Source of the DNA: Enoplosus armatus
Lineage: Eukaryota > Chordata > Actinopteri > Centrarchiformes > Enoplosidae
DNA length: 64,000 bases
Assembly: GCF_043641665.1 (NCBI RefSeq)
Contig: NC_092180.1
Coordinates: 14,873,891-14,937,890 of the forward strand
Direction of reading: 5' to 3'
The notes under the pieces are model-generated. The model saw only the letters and a list, made by a program, of their open reading frames with translations, searched no databases and was not told the origin of the DNA. Made by a program: the position numbers and the translations under genes. Of the stretch, positions 25,435 through 38,311 are shown piece after piece. Each line of letters begins with the position of its first letter. Within the stretch, counting starts at the first letter, position 1.

Positions 25435-28400
25435 GCAAACAACACGACGAGATGAAAGATGACAGGTGGAAGCGACACAGAAGGCAAATACAGATCTAGG
25501 ATTATCGCCAGGGGTCAAATCCAAATCCATGCGTCACACGCAGCCTCTGGACGCCTCATCTCTCTATACAGTACACGGCCACAAGACAGCAATAAGTAAA
25601 GCTGGTCTCCTGATAATTCATAAGGAAAACACACACGACATAGCCAAACCCAGAAAATGCAAAATAAGTATCAAGAGAGAGTTTTAAATAACATAACATA
25701 GACATAGTTTATGAGGCTGTAAATACGTCAAATTACACACCCAATTGCTGATTATTGGAGAACAAATCAGACACAATGAGTTTTACAATTCAAATCAATG
25801 ACGTTAATATGAGGATGATGATGCAAATGAACGGATAATGACGAATATATCCTACATAATGACGAGAATATAACCTAACTACAACGAATACACTGAAAGC
25901 TTTGGACGTTTCTCTACATACCCAGTGGCTTTTCAGCGTTTGACAGTGACATGGACCCAGTTACTACGCACGTTCACGGGCTAACAACCCGCACACTCAG
26001 TGGGCTGCTTGTTCAAACAAGTGAGAGAAGTGAATACAGACATGGGGTTGGGATCGTGCAGAATTTTTACATGCGTGGAAATCAACAACTCATATCGCAC
26101 CATTCCAACACAACGCCCTGCTGATGCCGAGGCGGTATCTGTGCAGCATCTAGCCAAGACACAGACCCAGCGAGCTCATCTGAAGCCTCACGTGCTCAGA
26201 GCTGTGAAGGAGCCCCCTGGACCAAAACCCAGCTGGAGTTGTGTGACAGTACTTTTAGATGGTCAAAGCAACTGAGGCAGAATTATGGATGTTTAACCCC
26301 CATCAGCTCTCCTAAACTTTGCCTCTGTGGCAGGTGATCCCACCCATATTTGCTGTGGGTGGTGAGTTGGGAGGGTATAGGGGTCATGGAGCATTGGCTG
26401 GTTTGGCCCCTGTGCTCTAAATACCTCAGTGGAGGTGAGCGCCCCCCCCTTATAGCCTTAAGTGTTCCTGAAGGCAATAAAACCAAGTGATTAGTGGAGC
26501 TGTTCCTTTTTTAAGGTGTTCGCTCGTTAAGGGAGTTAACAGTGAAAGTGTTTACTTTTGCATGGCAGACACACTACAGGAGGGGTGGGCTAAGACCCTA
26601 AACCAGGAGCCCTGCACCAGTCCAATGCTCTCTTCACCTGTGATATGTTACTACTGCACTTAGGCATGCATGAGTATGCAAAACTGGAGTCTGGCAGAAA
26701 CACATCATCTGTCTAATTCACGAGTTGAGCTTTTCAACTTGGATTGAGTGCCATAGCGCTGGCAGTCAGAGGCCTTGCACATCGGGAACGGGGGGAGGAC
26801 ACTCAAGAGTGACACCTGCATCTTTGCTACCTGCACGCCCAGCTCCCATGGCCCGCTTTCCTGCCGAGGTCACTTTTTTGTGTTATGAATTTCAGCACGT
26901 GTGTAACAGTCGGCTGACCTCGTTCCTGTGGCAGAAAAAAAACTACCCTTCACCTAATTCAAGCACATACTGTACTCTTTGTTGAGCTCAACCGGTAGTC
27001 TGGCTGTCTGTCTATTGTGGTGTATGAGACACAGGAGGTTTGGTACGGTAGAGAGTGAATCATGGCAGCATAGAAAGCCGACGGTTGTCTCTTAACTGTG
27101 TTAACAAACACGCAGGCATTCGCACGAGTGTGACTGACATCATGTTGGAAGAAATTAGAAAGTGTAACACCACTTCTAATTCCGTCAGATGTGTGGTTCC
27201 TGAATAATTTGTAATGTTGTGCATCTCAACAGCCCTGTACTGTATCGGCTGAATCGAATCCAGTTAAACAAGTTGTTTTGCTGCTTTTAAGGGCAAGAAG
27301 ATATCAACATGAAAAATTGTCTTTGAAATCCAAAAGGTCATACCCTCCCTGTGGTCAAATGACAGACAGAGATGTGATGCTCTCTTGCTTAGAGGTTAAA
27401 ATGTGTGCATTAGATCACAGACACACATTAATTCACTGCATGGCAGCTTGTGAATTAATCTAGAATCATCAAGTTGGTCTCTTGCTCCTCTTGAACTTGA
27501 ATTGAATGAAATGTACAATGATTGTGTGCATAAATTTGCTATTTTTCAGGTCCATTTGCCGTAACAGAACATTTTTTAAATGTTGTGGTTTCATTTGAGA
27601 ATTTAAACCAAACATACAACCAGCACTATCGACACCTGGAACACATCTGTCAGTCTAATCGTCACATTTTGTTTTGTATTTTCAATGATGTATTGCATTT
27701 TCTGGCTTGTATTGTATGAGATTAAAACTGATTCTGTGATGTATGTTAGTCAACTATTTTTCAATTAACAATTAACAAGCCATCTTGAGGAGGTACATGA
27801 CAAGTAAAGATAAGGATTACACTTTTAATTGTAAACTAAACCATCATATGCAGAGGTGAGTAATATAGTGATATTTTCTACTAACCCCACCCAAATGAGT
27901 AACGCATTCATTGTGGTGGCAGCTGCAGATTTTCAGCCACACACTGATAAAGTGGAAGTGTGAGGTATATTGGCTGTGCTCCTGCATTTTGTACATTCAC
28001 ATGAGATATAAAGCATCTAACAAGAACGATAACCTGTGTTTTGTCTATTTTTTATCTCATGTTTTTGAATATGTGCAAATACATTTCCTCAGGAAGAAAA
28101 GGGGGCGAGACAGAGGAAAGTGTTTTTTTTTTTTTTTAACGTATTCTGTTTAGAATTGTAAATGTATTGCATAGGCCCTGCTGTCCAATTACATATATCT
28201 TTCATGTATGAAATCATGCATGTCTTTTTCTCTAAAAGGGGGAGGGCTGGCACAAAGGGAGCACCCCCGACTGCAGCAGAACAGTGTGCAGCCCACATGA
28301 AAAATAAGGTCTAGTGTCGGAGCCCTGGGCAAGGAGTGTAGCTCCATCAGCACACAGGCCAGGGAGGGGAGCTGCTTTCCTCCAGACTGGAGCCCTCTCC

Positions 28401-29212
28401 TCTTCTGACTCCTGCTGTATTATCGTTGTCCTATTGTGAGGCAGCTGACCCTTTGGGTCCTAAATCAGACTTTATAGAAAATACATTTCAGATCACGTCC
28501 TTAATTAGCTCTACGACGATAAATATTGTCTCTTGCGCTTTCAAGTGTTTTATTTTTCCCCACACTAAAAATAATCTTTAAAGATGCAGGAGAAAGGAAA
28601 ACAATGGCTGTTTATTTATTTATTTTCTCTTCTTTCTTTCTCATTTTCAAAACAATGACTTGCTGCTGGGTACTAAATTTCAGTGACCCAAATTTTGTAA
28701 AATGACTTTGAACTTTTCAAACAAAGCTCTTTAGATACAACATAACTCATCTCATTCAGTATGTCCTGCTGCTTCCACTGTCATTTTTTATTACAGTATT
28801 CACTTAATTGTGTAAACACTTTATTTTTAATTAGGCCTATTTTCAGAGCAAAAATAATGTGGCTGAGGAGCTAAAGTTAGTTTTACCTTTTGTAAGATGG
28901 GGGGGGGGGCTGTTTTGTTATGCAGGTTCCTTACATCAGGCACTGTTTGATTCCAAGTCGTTGGACGAAAAAAAAAAAAAATCATACAGACTCCCTTATC
29001 AAGCAGAATAAGTTAATATAGTCCAGATAACCTGGGATCAAGTCTTAATCACTGACTGAAAATGTGTTGTCAGTCTTCTGCAAAACAACTGGGAAAGCAG
29101 ACCTTAATAAAACTATAAGAGTGACACTGAGAGAAATCAATTTCAAAGTCACTCTGAATGGAAACACTCATTTCACAACCATGTGCTATGAAGCCTAAAA
29201 ATGGATGTATAC
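25435..29212. other. noncoding unique sequence
   Basis: No coding exon was supported. Isolated splice-like signals occur, for example plus-strand GCAGAG|GTGAGTAAT at 27854 and an acceptor TTTTTCAG before 27550, but neither has a partner. Short homopolymers T15 (28123-28137) and G9 (28901-28909) are present. Confidence 0.5.
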
Positions 29213-29245
29213 ATCAGAAATGTGCCATTTTTGCACATTTCTGAT
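29213..29245. other. 13-bp perfect inverted repeat with a 7-nt loop (hairpin)
   Basis: Arms ATCAGAAATGTGC (29213-29225) and GCACATTTCTGAT (29233-29245) are exact reverse complements around a 7-base loop. Beyond the arms, ATGT and ACAT can pair after a small internal loop. The stem is shorter than a normal pre-miRNA and no known miRNA sequence was recognised. Confidence 0.7.
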
Positions 29246-29885
29246 ACAACATTCAAACTCACTGTATATCTATTCTTTTACACACCAGACACACACACAT
29301 GTATAACATGCACATCTTGGAACAGCCACACATCCCATTACTGAAAGCATTACTGATAACTGTTATTGCACTGTACAGCGTATACTGTAGAAACCATAAA
29401 CAACATGCATTTAAGTGTGAAAATGTGAATATTTTTTGCACATTTACATGTGTTGGTCTGCAGGTTTACGTGTATGTACAGCACGTCCACACAGTGCGAC
29501 ATATACAGTAGCTAATGAGAATATGCTCATGTATGCGTGATCCACCTGGTCACGCACGCCAAGTCGTGTCATGTTTCTAGCACACTTGCTCTAGCTCTGG
29601 CTGGTCGTTGGCCAAATCTGCCAAGAGCCAGTGAAGAACCCAGGGCCAGCGTCTATCAACCGAACAACCCCAACATATTCAGAGCCTCTAATCCGAGAGG
29701 AACAAACAGGTGAGCAGAGCATGAAAGCGGGGCATTTATCAGCCAGCCTTTCCTTTACACAAACACTGAAGGCGAGCTAACTGTGTGGGGGACACAGACT
29801 GGGGACAAGTTAGCTTCAAAGCCCAGAAGAAGTTAAAGGGCTTAGGGCTTGGACAGCAGGAGCATGGGGGACTTCACAGCCTTAC

Positions 29886-30247
29886 CTGATGGGGTTTTTG
29901 GTCTGAGTTGCCACCACACGGAAGCCTCTCTGACTGCGTTTCCTTTTCAAGTGTTTGTTTGAAGTCAGCAGGCAGAAAGGTCACGCCCTTTTGGTCACAG
30001 CAGGTTCGTCGAAGCAATGGTGGATGGCCAGTGGCTATTGCTAACGTTCAGACTTTCGTCTCTTTCTTTGTATACACAAAAAAAATAATAGGAGAATGTA
30101 AAGCTATTGATCCGGTGCCTGGGCACCTTAAGAAGTTTTGGTGATATACTCCTAGAATTCCAGGTATTTCCAGGGTTTTCCAAAGCTATGTGGTTTGGGA
30201 TTTAGGGACTCCCGGGTCACAAGAAAAAATCAGGATGACACCATCAC
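29886..30247 (-). ncRNA. candidate 362-bp noncoding or 5'UTR exon
   Basis: This is the best-supported minus-strand exon. On that strand the 3' splice site has a CTAAC branch point (branch A at 30280, 32 bases from the exon). It is followed by an almost unbroken pyrimidine tract and TTCCAG, with the exon starting at 30247. The 5' splice site is ATCAG|GTAAGG at 29886/29885. All three frames are blocked near the start (TGA, TGA, TAG). One frame is open over the last ~160 bases but has no ATG. The exon therefore looks like an untranslated or long noncoding RNA exon. It contains GCTATTGATCC (plus strand 30103-30113), the reverse of the GGATCAATA motif seen elsewhere. The gene it belongs to is not recognised. 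Confidence 0.55.
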
Positions 30248-31178
30248 CTGGAACAAGAAACAAAGAAAGAAAAACAGAGTTAGAAACGTGTTTTGAACAC
30301 AGTTGGAAATCATGACAGCAAAGAAAGAGTTCCATTGCAGTCCTGTCAGAGCACCCACAAGTTCTGTACCTCTCCCCTGAAATCCAAGCACATAATAAAT
30401 GTCCTTCAGGAGAAGCAAACCAGAGCAGTATGATACCATCAAGACTTCAGAATTAATCAGCTGTTTTTAGAGCCAACAAAATTAATCTATAATTATTTGT
30501 ATGCTACTACTGCAGGAAAGCCTCTTACGATTTCAAGATTACATTTAATAGCAAATGAACTGCTGTGAGTAATTTCTCTTCTCATACCACTGAAGACTTT
30601 TAAAATGAGAAATGAAAAAGATTTCCGGAGAAACTTAATTTTCCTGTAACCAGAACAAGACATATTCCTGTAATAGCATATATAATTGCCTGTTCTGCAG
30701 AGGATCTGTATACGACAACAAAGTCTCATAGACAATACATATTTATTCAACTGTCAATTCCAGCGATGAAAAAAAAAACATGTAAAAAAAGACTTTGAAT
30801 TCCACATGGGCCTGGTTTGTGAAGCTGGGTAAATATGCTTGTCATATGTTCCAATAGTTCCACAGCGACAGAGATTTAGTTAGGGAATACAGACGGGAGA
30901 GGCAGACAGTTTGTGATAACTGAATAGCTCTTTTGAAGCCACTTCCATTTGGAAACCTTGTGCGATTATTTTTACCTCTGTGGTTAGACTTGAGTTAAAG
31001 CCCATGTTTAATTGTTCCCAGGAGTTCTTATTGTGGTGCTGATAAGGAGCTCGGGGAGCAACATTTAAAACTGCTACAAAAATAACTAGACTCTTGCTCA
31101 TTGGCCACAGGTCTGAAAGAGTGACAACAGAGGATCCACACAGCAAAGAGAAAAAAAGAAAGGTAAGAAAAAGAAAAA

Positions 31179-31196
31179 AGAGAGAGAGAGAGAGAC

Positions 31197-31236
<40 letters not shown>
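31179..31236. repeat. (GA)n-(GACA)n compound repeat
   Basis: AG units followed by about ten ACAG/GACA tetranucleotides, after an A/G-rich stretch from 31145. GACA repeats are a common vertebrate simple-repeat class. Confidence 0.95.
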
Positions 31237-31577
31237 TGGGGCAGGGGTCTTGTTTGGGTGTCATGAATCTGAAGGGTTTTATCAGTTTCTCTCGGTCCTG
31301 ATTTTAATGTGTGCTCAGCTTTTCAGAATCACTTCTGTTTGCAATATCAATTTGAATAATGATCCTTTCAAGCTATCTTAAATAAAGAGTATACAGTACA
31401 TTACATGCTAATCAATAAACAAATTATTTCTACGACAGTGTTTTGTCAGCAGTTACAGAGACAAAAAGCGGCACTGTTAATTTGTCGTCTCTCTTCCTCT
31501 CTCACTCTCTCTTGCACTCTGTTGAAGGCCGTGACTTCCCGGTTTGTCAAGGCGACCTGTGGGAGTGTGTGTGTCGG

Positions 31578-31632
31578 ATCAATAGCCCACCAACAGCAGA
31601 GCCGCGGGCCATCCCTGACCTGGGCTATTGAT
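31578..31632. other. 12-bp perfect inverted repeat carrying ATCAATA
   Basis: ATCAATAGCCCA (31578-31589) and TGGGCTATTGAT (31621-31632) are exact reverse complements, 31 bases apart. Both arms contain the ATCAATA core bound by ONECUT-type factors. A CAGCTG E-box follows at about 31647. Flanking sequence is non-repetitive. Confidence 0.7.
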
Positions 31633-34600
31633 TAGGCCTGGCTCAGCTGCCAATAGCAATGTGCTGGATGTGACACTGGGCTAAGACAGGAGCTGAGGAA
31701 GGGGGATTCTGAATTGCCAGTGGCAGCCCCACAGCACACCGCAGATAAAAGTCAATTCCACTTAACCAAATCACTGACAACTAAATAGTTAGCAGACAGA
31801 AGAATGCCGAGAGTCTCTGATGGCAGCAGCTGGATGGCTTCGGGGATTTCCTAGCCCCTGACCTGTGTCAGGGAGCACAACAGGCCATGGGAGCAACATT
31901 GTGACATACGCAGGCCTCTGTTTGTGCAGGCAGCATGACCTCTGCCTGCATGTCAGTCTGTTTGTCTTCTAATCTGGTCACTTCTCACTCTGCACATTAC
32001 ACCTGTGTCATTAACACATCAGGGACACCTTCTATCTGTGGCTCCCTCTAGATTGACTATCTAGGATCATCCCAAATACATTATCAGGTCATGATGTTCA
32101 CGGCATTTTTTAAATTTTTTTTTACAGTAAATGTAAATTAATCTGCAAATAAAATAATTAAATAATTTGAAAGATATCTGAAGTATGAGTATAATGTAGA
32201 GTAGTGTTTATACTGCATGACTGTTTATTCTTGCAGCAAATCATAAGCTTTACAGTCATGTCTCCTGCGCCTGCATGCACAGATGTAATACAGTCCCACT
32301 GAAGTTGTCAGACTCTTTTCGATCCATCTTGCTCCCAGTCATTACAAGTCCATATTAGAGTAGTTTACATGTCACTTTACCGGTCCTTTGCCTCATGAAT
32401 GTAATTCTGTGGCCACTGCCTCCTTGTGCATTCAGCACCTATCTATGGCTCCATATCTCTCTCCGTAATTGCTGAGTGACAGAAAGGCAATACTGACCAC
32501 TTCATTATAGGACAGCCAGACTGACTGGACACTGGTCTCTTGGCTCTGGGTCAGTCTGGCCAGACTGACCTTACTTGCCCAGGTCGTCAGGGGTCAGTCA
32601 CCCAGAATTTATAAGGACTTTACTAGAGTTGCCGTGGGTGCCATACAGCAAGGTCACCTGACCCTGGTGGACTGCTTATATCAGGTATTGATTGCAGTTT
32701 GTCTACTTCAGTTGAGGCTGGACTAATCTCCCAACACTAGGGTCTCAGGGGCAAAGGCTTCAGTGTAAAGTTAAGTATTGGAAGTAACAAGAGTGATGGT
32801 GGGGCAAGTGGATACTAGTGATCATAAGAGGGACACAACAAGAGTTGTGGGGCTTTGGGGTTTAAAAAAAACAATATGTGTAAAAACAGTGAGATGTAGT
32901 AGCAGGACTGGAGCTACAACTGCTGTTCGAACACGGAAAAGGTTCTATTCTTAGGGTGCACTTGGGGGATGAAGTAAAGGATGTGCAAGCAAGATGTATT
33001 GAACAACTGCAGGACTGTACTTTGAGTGAATGAGGGTCTGCAGTCTGAGAATATGTTCCTTCTTGCTATCTTCTAAACAGACAGACACAGACAGGATACC
33101 AATCATCTGTGTGTATGAATTCAACGTGTACAATTATACACGCTGGTTTTAACTGGTTTTCTGTTGTTTGCTCCCATGATGGTTATGTAAAACGAAGAAG
33201 TGTTCAAATCATCACTCAACTAACTCCCAAGAAAGTTCATTAATCCAGCTGCAAAAACAATTAGCTGTGAGTCTTTCTGTCAGCCATCTTAACTGCAACA
33301 TACGGATAAAGATATGTGTGATTGTTAGTCTGGAACTAAATGTGTATTTGTGGGGTGTGTGCGTCTGTACCAGCTTATGTCTGTGTGAGACCCTTTATGT
33401 ACATACTAAAGCATCCCTGATGCTCGTTAGATCTTGTCTCGCGGCAGCTGCTTGGCATCGTTCATATTAAATCACAATAATGGCAGATGAGCTCTCGCAC
33501 TAGAGAGACAAGCATCTGTTTGAAACTGCACTTTATTACACTTTGTTCCTTTAATCAAAAAAAAACTACGCGAAAAAGATAACCCGGTTTTAAAAATCCC
33601 AGATAAACAGCAACGATTGCATCTTTAAATAATAAATGATCCCCTGCCTCTAACAGACGGGAATATAACTGAAAATAATTGAAGACAACAATGTCCTATA
33701 AGAGCACCACTCGAGCAGTGCTGATTCAGAATCCCTCATAACTTCAAACATTCAGTCATAAAGTATGGATAATCTGTAAAAGAAAGGCATACGTCTGTTT
33801 ACAATTTCCTTCTAATTAAGGCTACAGGATGGGGTCTACCTTTGTTAAAGTTGATGTCTGTTTGTTAGACTTCCTGAGAAACTGTACCACTGGCAAATTA
33901 GGGGTGGAATACAAAACGAAACAAACAATAACACTCTAATATGATCTGCAGTCAAGGAATAAATATTTCACAATCTGTCTACATTTGACACACTTTCAGT
34001 TGAGAACAAAGGATTCCTAAACAACAAATTGCCCAAACTTGGTCTTGAGACGATAAACCTTTTGACCTGCATTAATTCACAAAACATGGTAGCGCCTTTC
34101 ACTTCACGACTGTGTGTGTAATCTGTCCCCAATTTGTTGGGAATTTAAGGACATATTGTTACCTCTTTTTCTTAAGTCAACAAGAAATTTCAGGTTGGTA
34201 GTCGTAGAAGGGAACAGATTGGAACAGATCAAGAAGTTAACAAAGAAAAATCCAGAGTAAGCCACATCAGGAGGGTAAGGCACGCAAAAAACAATGAACG
34301 GGGCAAAACATAATGGTGTGCTACTTTATAACCGCTGGTACCCAAGACTGATTAGCCTCCACATGGAGCCTGTGAGTGAATAGCAGGAATAGCAGGTTCA
34401 TATCCTTGAGATGATGACACACAACAGCATTCTACTGTATCAGGTCAATGGCGAGGGTGAACTAAAGAGTATGGAAAATCAGGTAAGCACCGTGCTGATG
34501 AAGGTGATGGTTCCCATTTTCCCACTATGAACGAGGCCAGCAGTGTGCTGTGTGTCTAAGAGGGATAAGGCAATGCTTGATGATTAATCACTGGACATAA

Positions 34601-35005
34601 TAAAGCTTCTCACCATGGGCACACAGTCCAGCTGATTCTATGATATGATTGGGGCCGATTAGAAAAGAGAAATAATCATTCCTTACAGTGCATTCATAGT
34701 GCACTCTAATGATATCTTCTGATTGGACCTTGCGGAGGAGATAATAAGGGCCGTCTTCAGAATGGACTCTGAGATTATTTCTTTAACTTCATGAAATGGG
34801 GCCACGGGCCTGGATGCTGCAGATTTGAGGATTAAGATAAGCTGACCTTTCACATTATGTTGCCATGTATAAAAGATGAAGTTTACAGTCCTTCATCACA
34901 TTAGACCTTATCAATGGTTGGAGCCTCTGTGAAGCCCCTTTGAACATCACAATGGTTTTTTCAGGCTGGTATACAACAGGCCTCTACCCCCTAGTGTGGG
35001 ATTAC

Positions 35006-35010
<5 letters not shown>
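31633..35010. other. noncoding unique sequence
   Basis: No gene, RNA or mobile element was supported. Much of 31650-32760 and 34370-34980 is compositionally complex and could include conserved noncoding elements, but this cannot be decided without alignment. A donor-like AAATCAG|GTAAGC on the plus strand at 34482 has no convincing acceptor. Confidence 0.5.

Positions 35011-35049
<39 letters not shown>
35011..35049. repeat. (GT)19 microsatellite
   Basis: About 19 perfect GT units. Confidence 0.97.
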
Positions 35050-35052
<3 letters not shown>

Positions 35053-35545
35053 AAAGGGGTGTGATGTGGACGTGCATGCTCGCTTGTTTGGACAATAGTA
35101 AAGTACTAATCCAGTGTAAAAACTTTATTCAATCTCCTTTCTTTTTCATGGTCATGTGGAACCAAATTACATAGAAAAAACAACTTGAGACTGGTAGGTA
35201 AATACTTAACGGCTCAATTTAAATGATGTGGCCTGTTACATTAAACAGATTTGACAGCAATGGTCTGTTAGTACAGTATTGCTAGCACACAATCAACGTG
35301 TATCAAACATTTTATCTGTCACGCAGCCCTGTCAGACTCGGCCCTGAAAGCCCATGTTAACCCCTCATGTTGTTGGGACAGGTTGCTCTGCCCTGCCAGT
35401 GAGACACTCAAGAGGAGAACAGCAGAGAGCATTTCATTTCCACAGTTCTCCAAAATATCATCCTCATAAGTCTGAAGAGTTGAATCTTAACATCTAAGTA
35501 TTCTATGAAAAAATGAAGAAAAAAACTGTCAAATGGATGGCAAAG

Positions 35546-35780
35546 TGTCACTTGTTTCAAATGCAAACCAGCTTGTTTAAAACATTTTGTTGGATCAAGT
35601 GATATTATGTTGAAACCAGAGGAGTGATCCACCTGTCATTTACAAATACTGTCACTTGTTTCAATCTCAAAACAAGTGAAACTATATTTGAAACAAGTCA
35701 AGCGATCTCACCCCAATGGCAGAGTTTGTTTTCTCTTGTTTTGAGGTAGACAAAACTAAATTGAACTAAATAAATTCATT
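35546..35780. repeat. probable degenerate dispersed repeat with CACTTGTTTCAA units
   Basis: A perfect 15-base direct repeat, TGTCACTTGTTTCAA, occurs at 35546-35560 and 35650-35664. An inverted near-copy, TTGAAACAAGTCA, lies at 35688-35700. CACTTGTTT (35653-35661) and AAACAAGTG (35670-35678) also form a 9-bp hairpin. The following CACCCCAATGGCAGA...CTTGTTTTGAG pattern resembles a repeat family I recall from fish genomes. The family name and boundaries are not certain. Confidence 0.45.
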
Positions 35781-36587
35781 TTTTACTAAATTTGGGGTGC
35801 TCATGAGCATTCTGAGAATGAGTGACACTTTTGGATCATTCGTGCTCAGCAGAGCCACAGTCTCTGCTGGGCTGGGCTGAAGAGCTATAGGCTTTTACAG
35901 GCATCCGACTACTGGCCAACATCTCCAGGCGTCTTTGATGTGGGAGGCATTGCTTACCCCTATAACTTACAGCCCAGCTCTGCAGGGACTTATTTTTATA
36001 ACCTCTATTATTTTCTATCATAAATATTCAAATCCAGATCTTAAATCCAGAGCTTAGTGAGGAGAATAGCCAAAAACAACATGCAGCTCTTCAGCTTCCC
36101 CCAGCTCTCGCTCTTCTATAGAAAATCATTATGAAGATTAATACAGAAATCAAACAGAATGCTGAGACGAGACTGTAGGACCCAGTAAAAATAATGCACT
36201 CATATGAAAGACTCGGGATGGAATTTTTGGTCAAGGATCTTGGGCTTTTTTGTTCTTTATTTGTTCAAGCATTTTGACACATTCTGCATTTCTTCCTTTT
36301 GGCTGTGAATTAATATTTGCAGCTTGAATATTAATCCTGATTCAGTAGTGGATTAGTTTGCTATTGTCCCCTCTGTGCTGAGCCCTAAATAAAGGCGCTG
36401 ACATGGAGAGGAAATCTATACCTCTCTGCCCTGCAAACAAAGACCTCTGCACCCAGAGATAACACATGTCCCTGCAACACAGACCCCCCTACTCTACCCA
36501 CATGCTGGATCCTCCATCTCCCTCTCCCTTTTCTTTCTGCCTCAACCCTCCACATTTCCCCTTCTTCTCACCACTCTCTTCCTCTCC
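35781..36587. other. noncoding unique sequence
   Basis: Nothing beyond short chance frames; pyrimidine content rises from 36500 into the CT repeat. Confidence 0.5.
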
Positions 36588-36620
36588 CTCTCTCTCTCTC
36601 TGTCTCTCTCTCTCTCTCTT

Positions 36621-36655
<35 letters not shown>
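36588..36655. repeat. (CT)n microsatellite, interrupted
   Basis: About 68 bases of CT units with small interruptions (TGTC, TTCCCC), in a pyrimidine-only flank starting near 36575. The strand is one long polypyrimidine tract, so a triplex is possible. Confidence 0.95.
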
Positions 36656-36661
<6 letters not shown>

Positions 36662-37615
36662 CTTTGCCATGGTAGATTTGCAAGGCAATTGTGCCCTTAA
36701 ACCGCGCCTCTTCCTCAGCTTATACCATGCATTTTCCAGAGTTTATCAAAGAATACAATGGGGTTATGCTTTCACCATTATTCTCCAGGCAAGAACAGTA
36801 ATTTAAATGCAGTACTACTGAGACAGGGCGCAGCCCTGCTGTCTCACTATGGAACAGAGAGAGATGAAAACGCGTTACAAAAAACGCACTGCATTACTTT
36901 GTTGACCTTTCCTGTTCTCATAGTTTACAAACAGCTGTGAAGCTCCTTCCTCTGGGCTCTTTGTACATCAGAGACTAGGACTGATGGAGGCACGCCATGC
37001 TTAAATGAAGGGCTTTTTCTAACTTGCCTCCGTTGTGGCTCACAAACACAACCTAACAAACACACATTTACTTTATCTCTGCCGCCAAAGCAGTTGCCAA
37101 AGTGAGAGAGGAAATATATAGTGAAACAGATATGATGGCAACCTTTCATGTAAGTATATATTTTAACACACAGTCTGTTCGACAACAAAAGAAAGAAAAT
37201 CTAAACATATGCACACATCAATACAGCCACCCACACACAGAAACAACTTTAATTTTCTCATCCACTGTAATAGCATCGGCAAGTTTTTTTTTCTTTTAAA
37301 GTTAGTCTGTTTTCATAGTAATTGAAGGTAAAGTTGCACTGCTATATTGATGCAACTAAATGTGTAGAGCACAGTAAACTTTAAAAATGAACTGCTGTCC
37401 TCAATGACACTAATCAGCACACACCTGCAAGCTCATATAGTGAGATATCTGCACACACACACTCATGTTTTATCACGGTATTGTGAAAGCAAAGAGGAAC
37501 ATTGAGTGCTGTGCTTCGGATGGTGGCTCTACATGTGTGACCTGAGGCTGAATGCCAGGTGAATATTAACAGTGAACTGAGAGCAGGAGGACGATGCATA
37601 GGATGATGAGGACAA

Positions 37616-37727
37616 GAAGTTAGAGAGGGAAATAATGAAGGGAAAGAGTAAGGAAACAAGGAAGAAAAGCAAAGGGAAGAAGCGATAGAGGGAAAAGGAA
37701 AGAAAGAAAAGAAGTAAGAGAGGAGGA
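37616..37727. repeat. long imperfect polypurine tract
   Basis: Roughly 110 bases with only scattered pyrimidines, made of GAAG, GGAAA and AAGAAA units. It produces the Phe/Ser/Leu-rich minus-strand frames seen here, which are not regarded as genes. Confidence 0.85.
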
Positions 37728-37749
37728 CTGGAAATACAGTGAAAAGCCA

Positions 37750-38251
37750 AATAACAAGTGGAGAGAAAGATGGGGGAGTGCAGCAGACAGTTGGAGATGG
37801 ACTGGACCAGCCTGCAGACCTGGTCAGACGGATGAGAACGGGCAGCCATAGTGATGCCATTATGTTGGTAATCAATCCATTGGTGTCCGCGTGTCTGGGT
37901 GGGCAGATACTCACAGTCTAGAAGGGGTTAATGGGAAATCAATGAGAGGGATGTGCTTATGAGCAGGACATGGGGGAAGAGGGACAAGGGGGAGAGAGCG
38001 AAGAGAGATAGAAGGGCGGGGAGGGGGAGATAGGAACATTGTTTCCTGTGATAGCAGCAGACTTCCCAGATGTTATCTGTCATTCAAAGGAGCACTCTAG
38101 TGACCAGATGTTTAGGCTCAATGTGGTGGAGTGGGTATACATCCTACTGGGGGATCAATATAGGTCAAGTGCATGGTAATATTTATCACTACTCTACACG
38201 CACAAGACATTGATGTCTTTGCAACTCAGAGACTTGTGCTGAGCAGGAAAA

Positions 38252-38255
<4 letters not shown>
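37750..38255. other. noncoding sequence
   Basis: Purine-rich to 38030, then unique sequence. GGATCAATA occurs at 38152-38160. No gene seen. Confidence 0.5.

Positions 38256-38308
<53 letters not shown>
38256..38308. repeat. (TA)26 microsatellite
   Basis: Fifty-three bases of perfect alternating T and A. The tract is self-complementary, so it can extrude a cruciform and unwinds easily. It is the longest AT repeat in the window. Confidence 0.97.

Positions 38309-38311
<3 letters not shown>

Noticed and set aside
29590..29710. Possible plus-strand exon ending AACAG|GTGAGC
   Set aside because: The donor is good but the acceptor candidates (TTTCTAG, GCTCTAG) have weak tracts, and the better-supported minus-strand exon lies next to it.
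37414..37914. 166-codon minus-strand frame
   Set aside because: Its centre is the complement of a polypurine tract, giving a Phe/Ser/Leu run; not a plausible protein.
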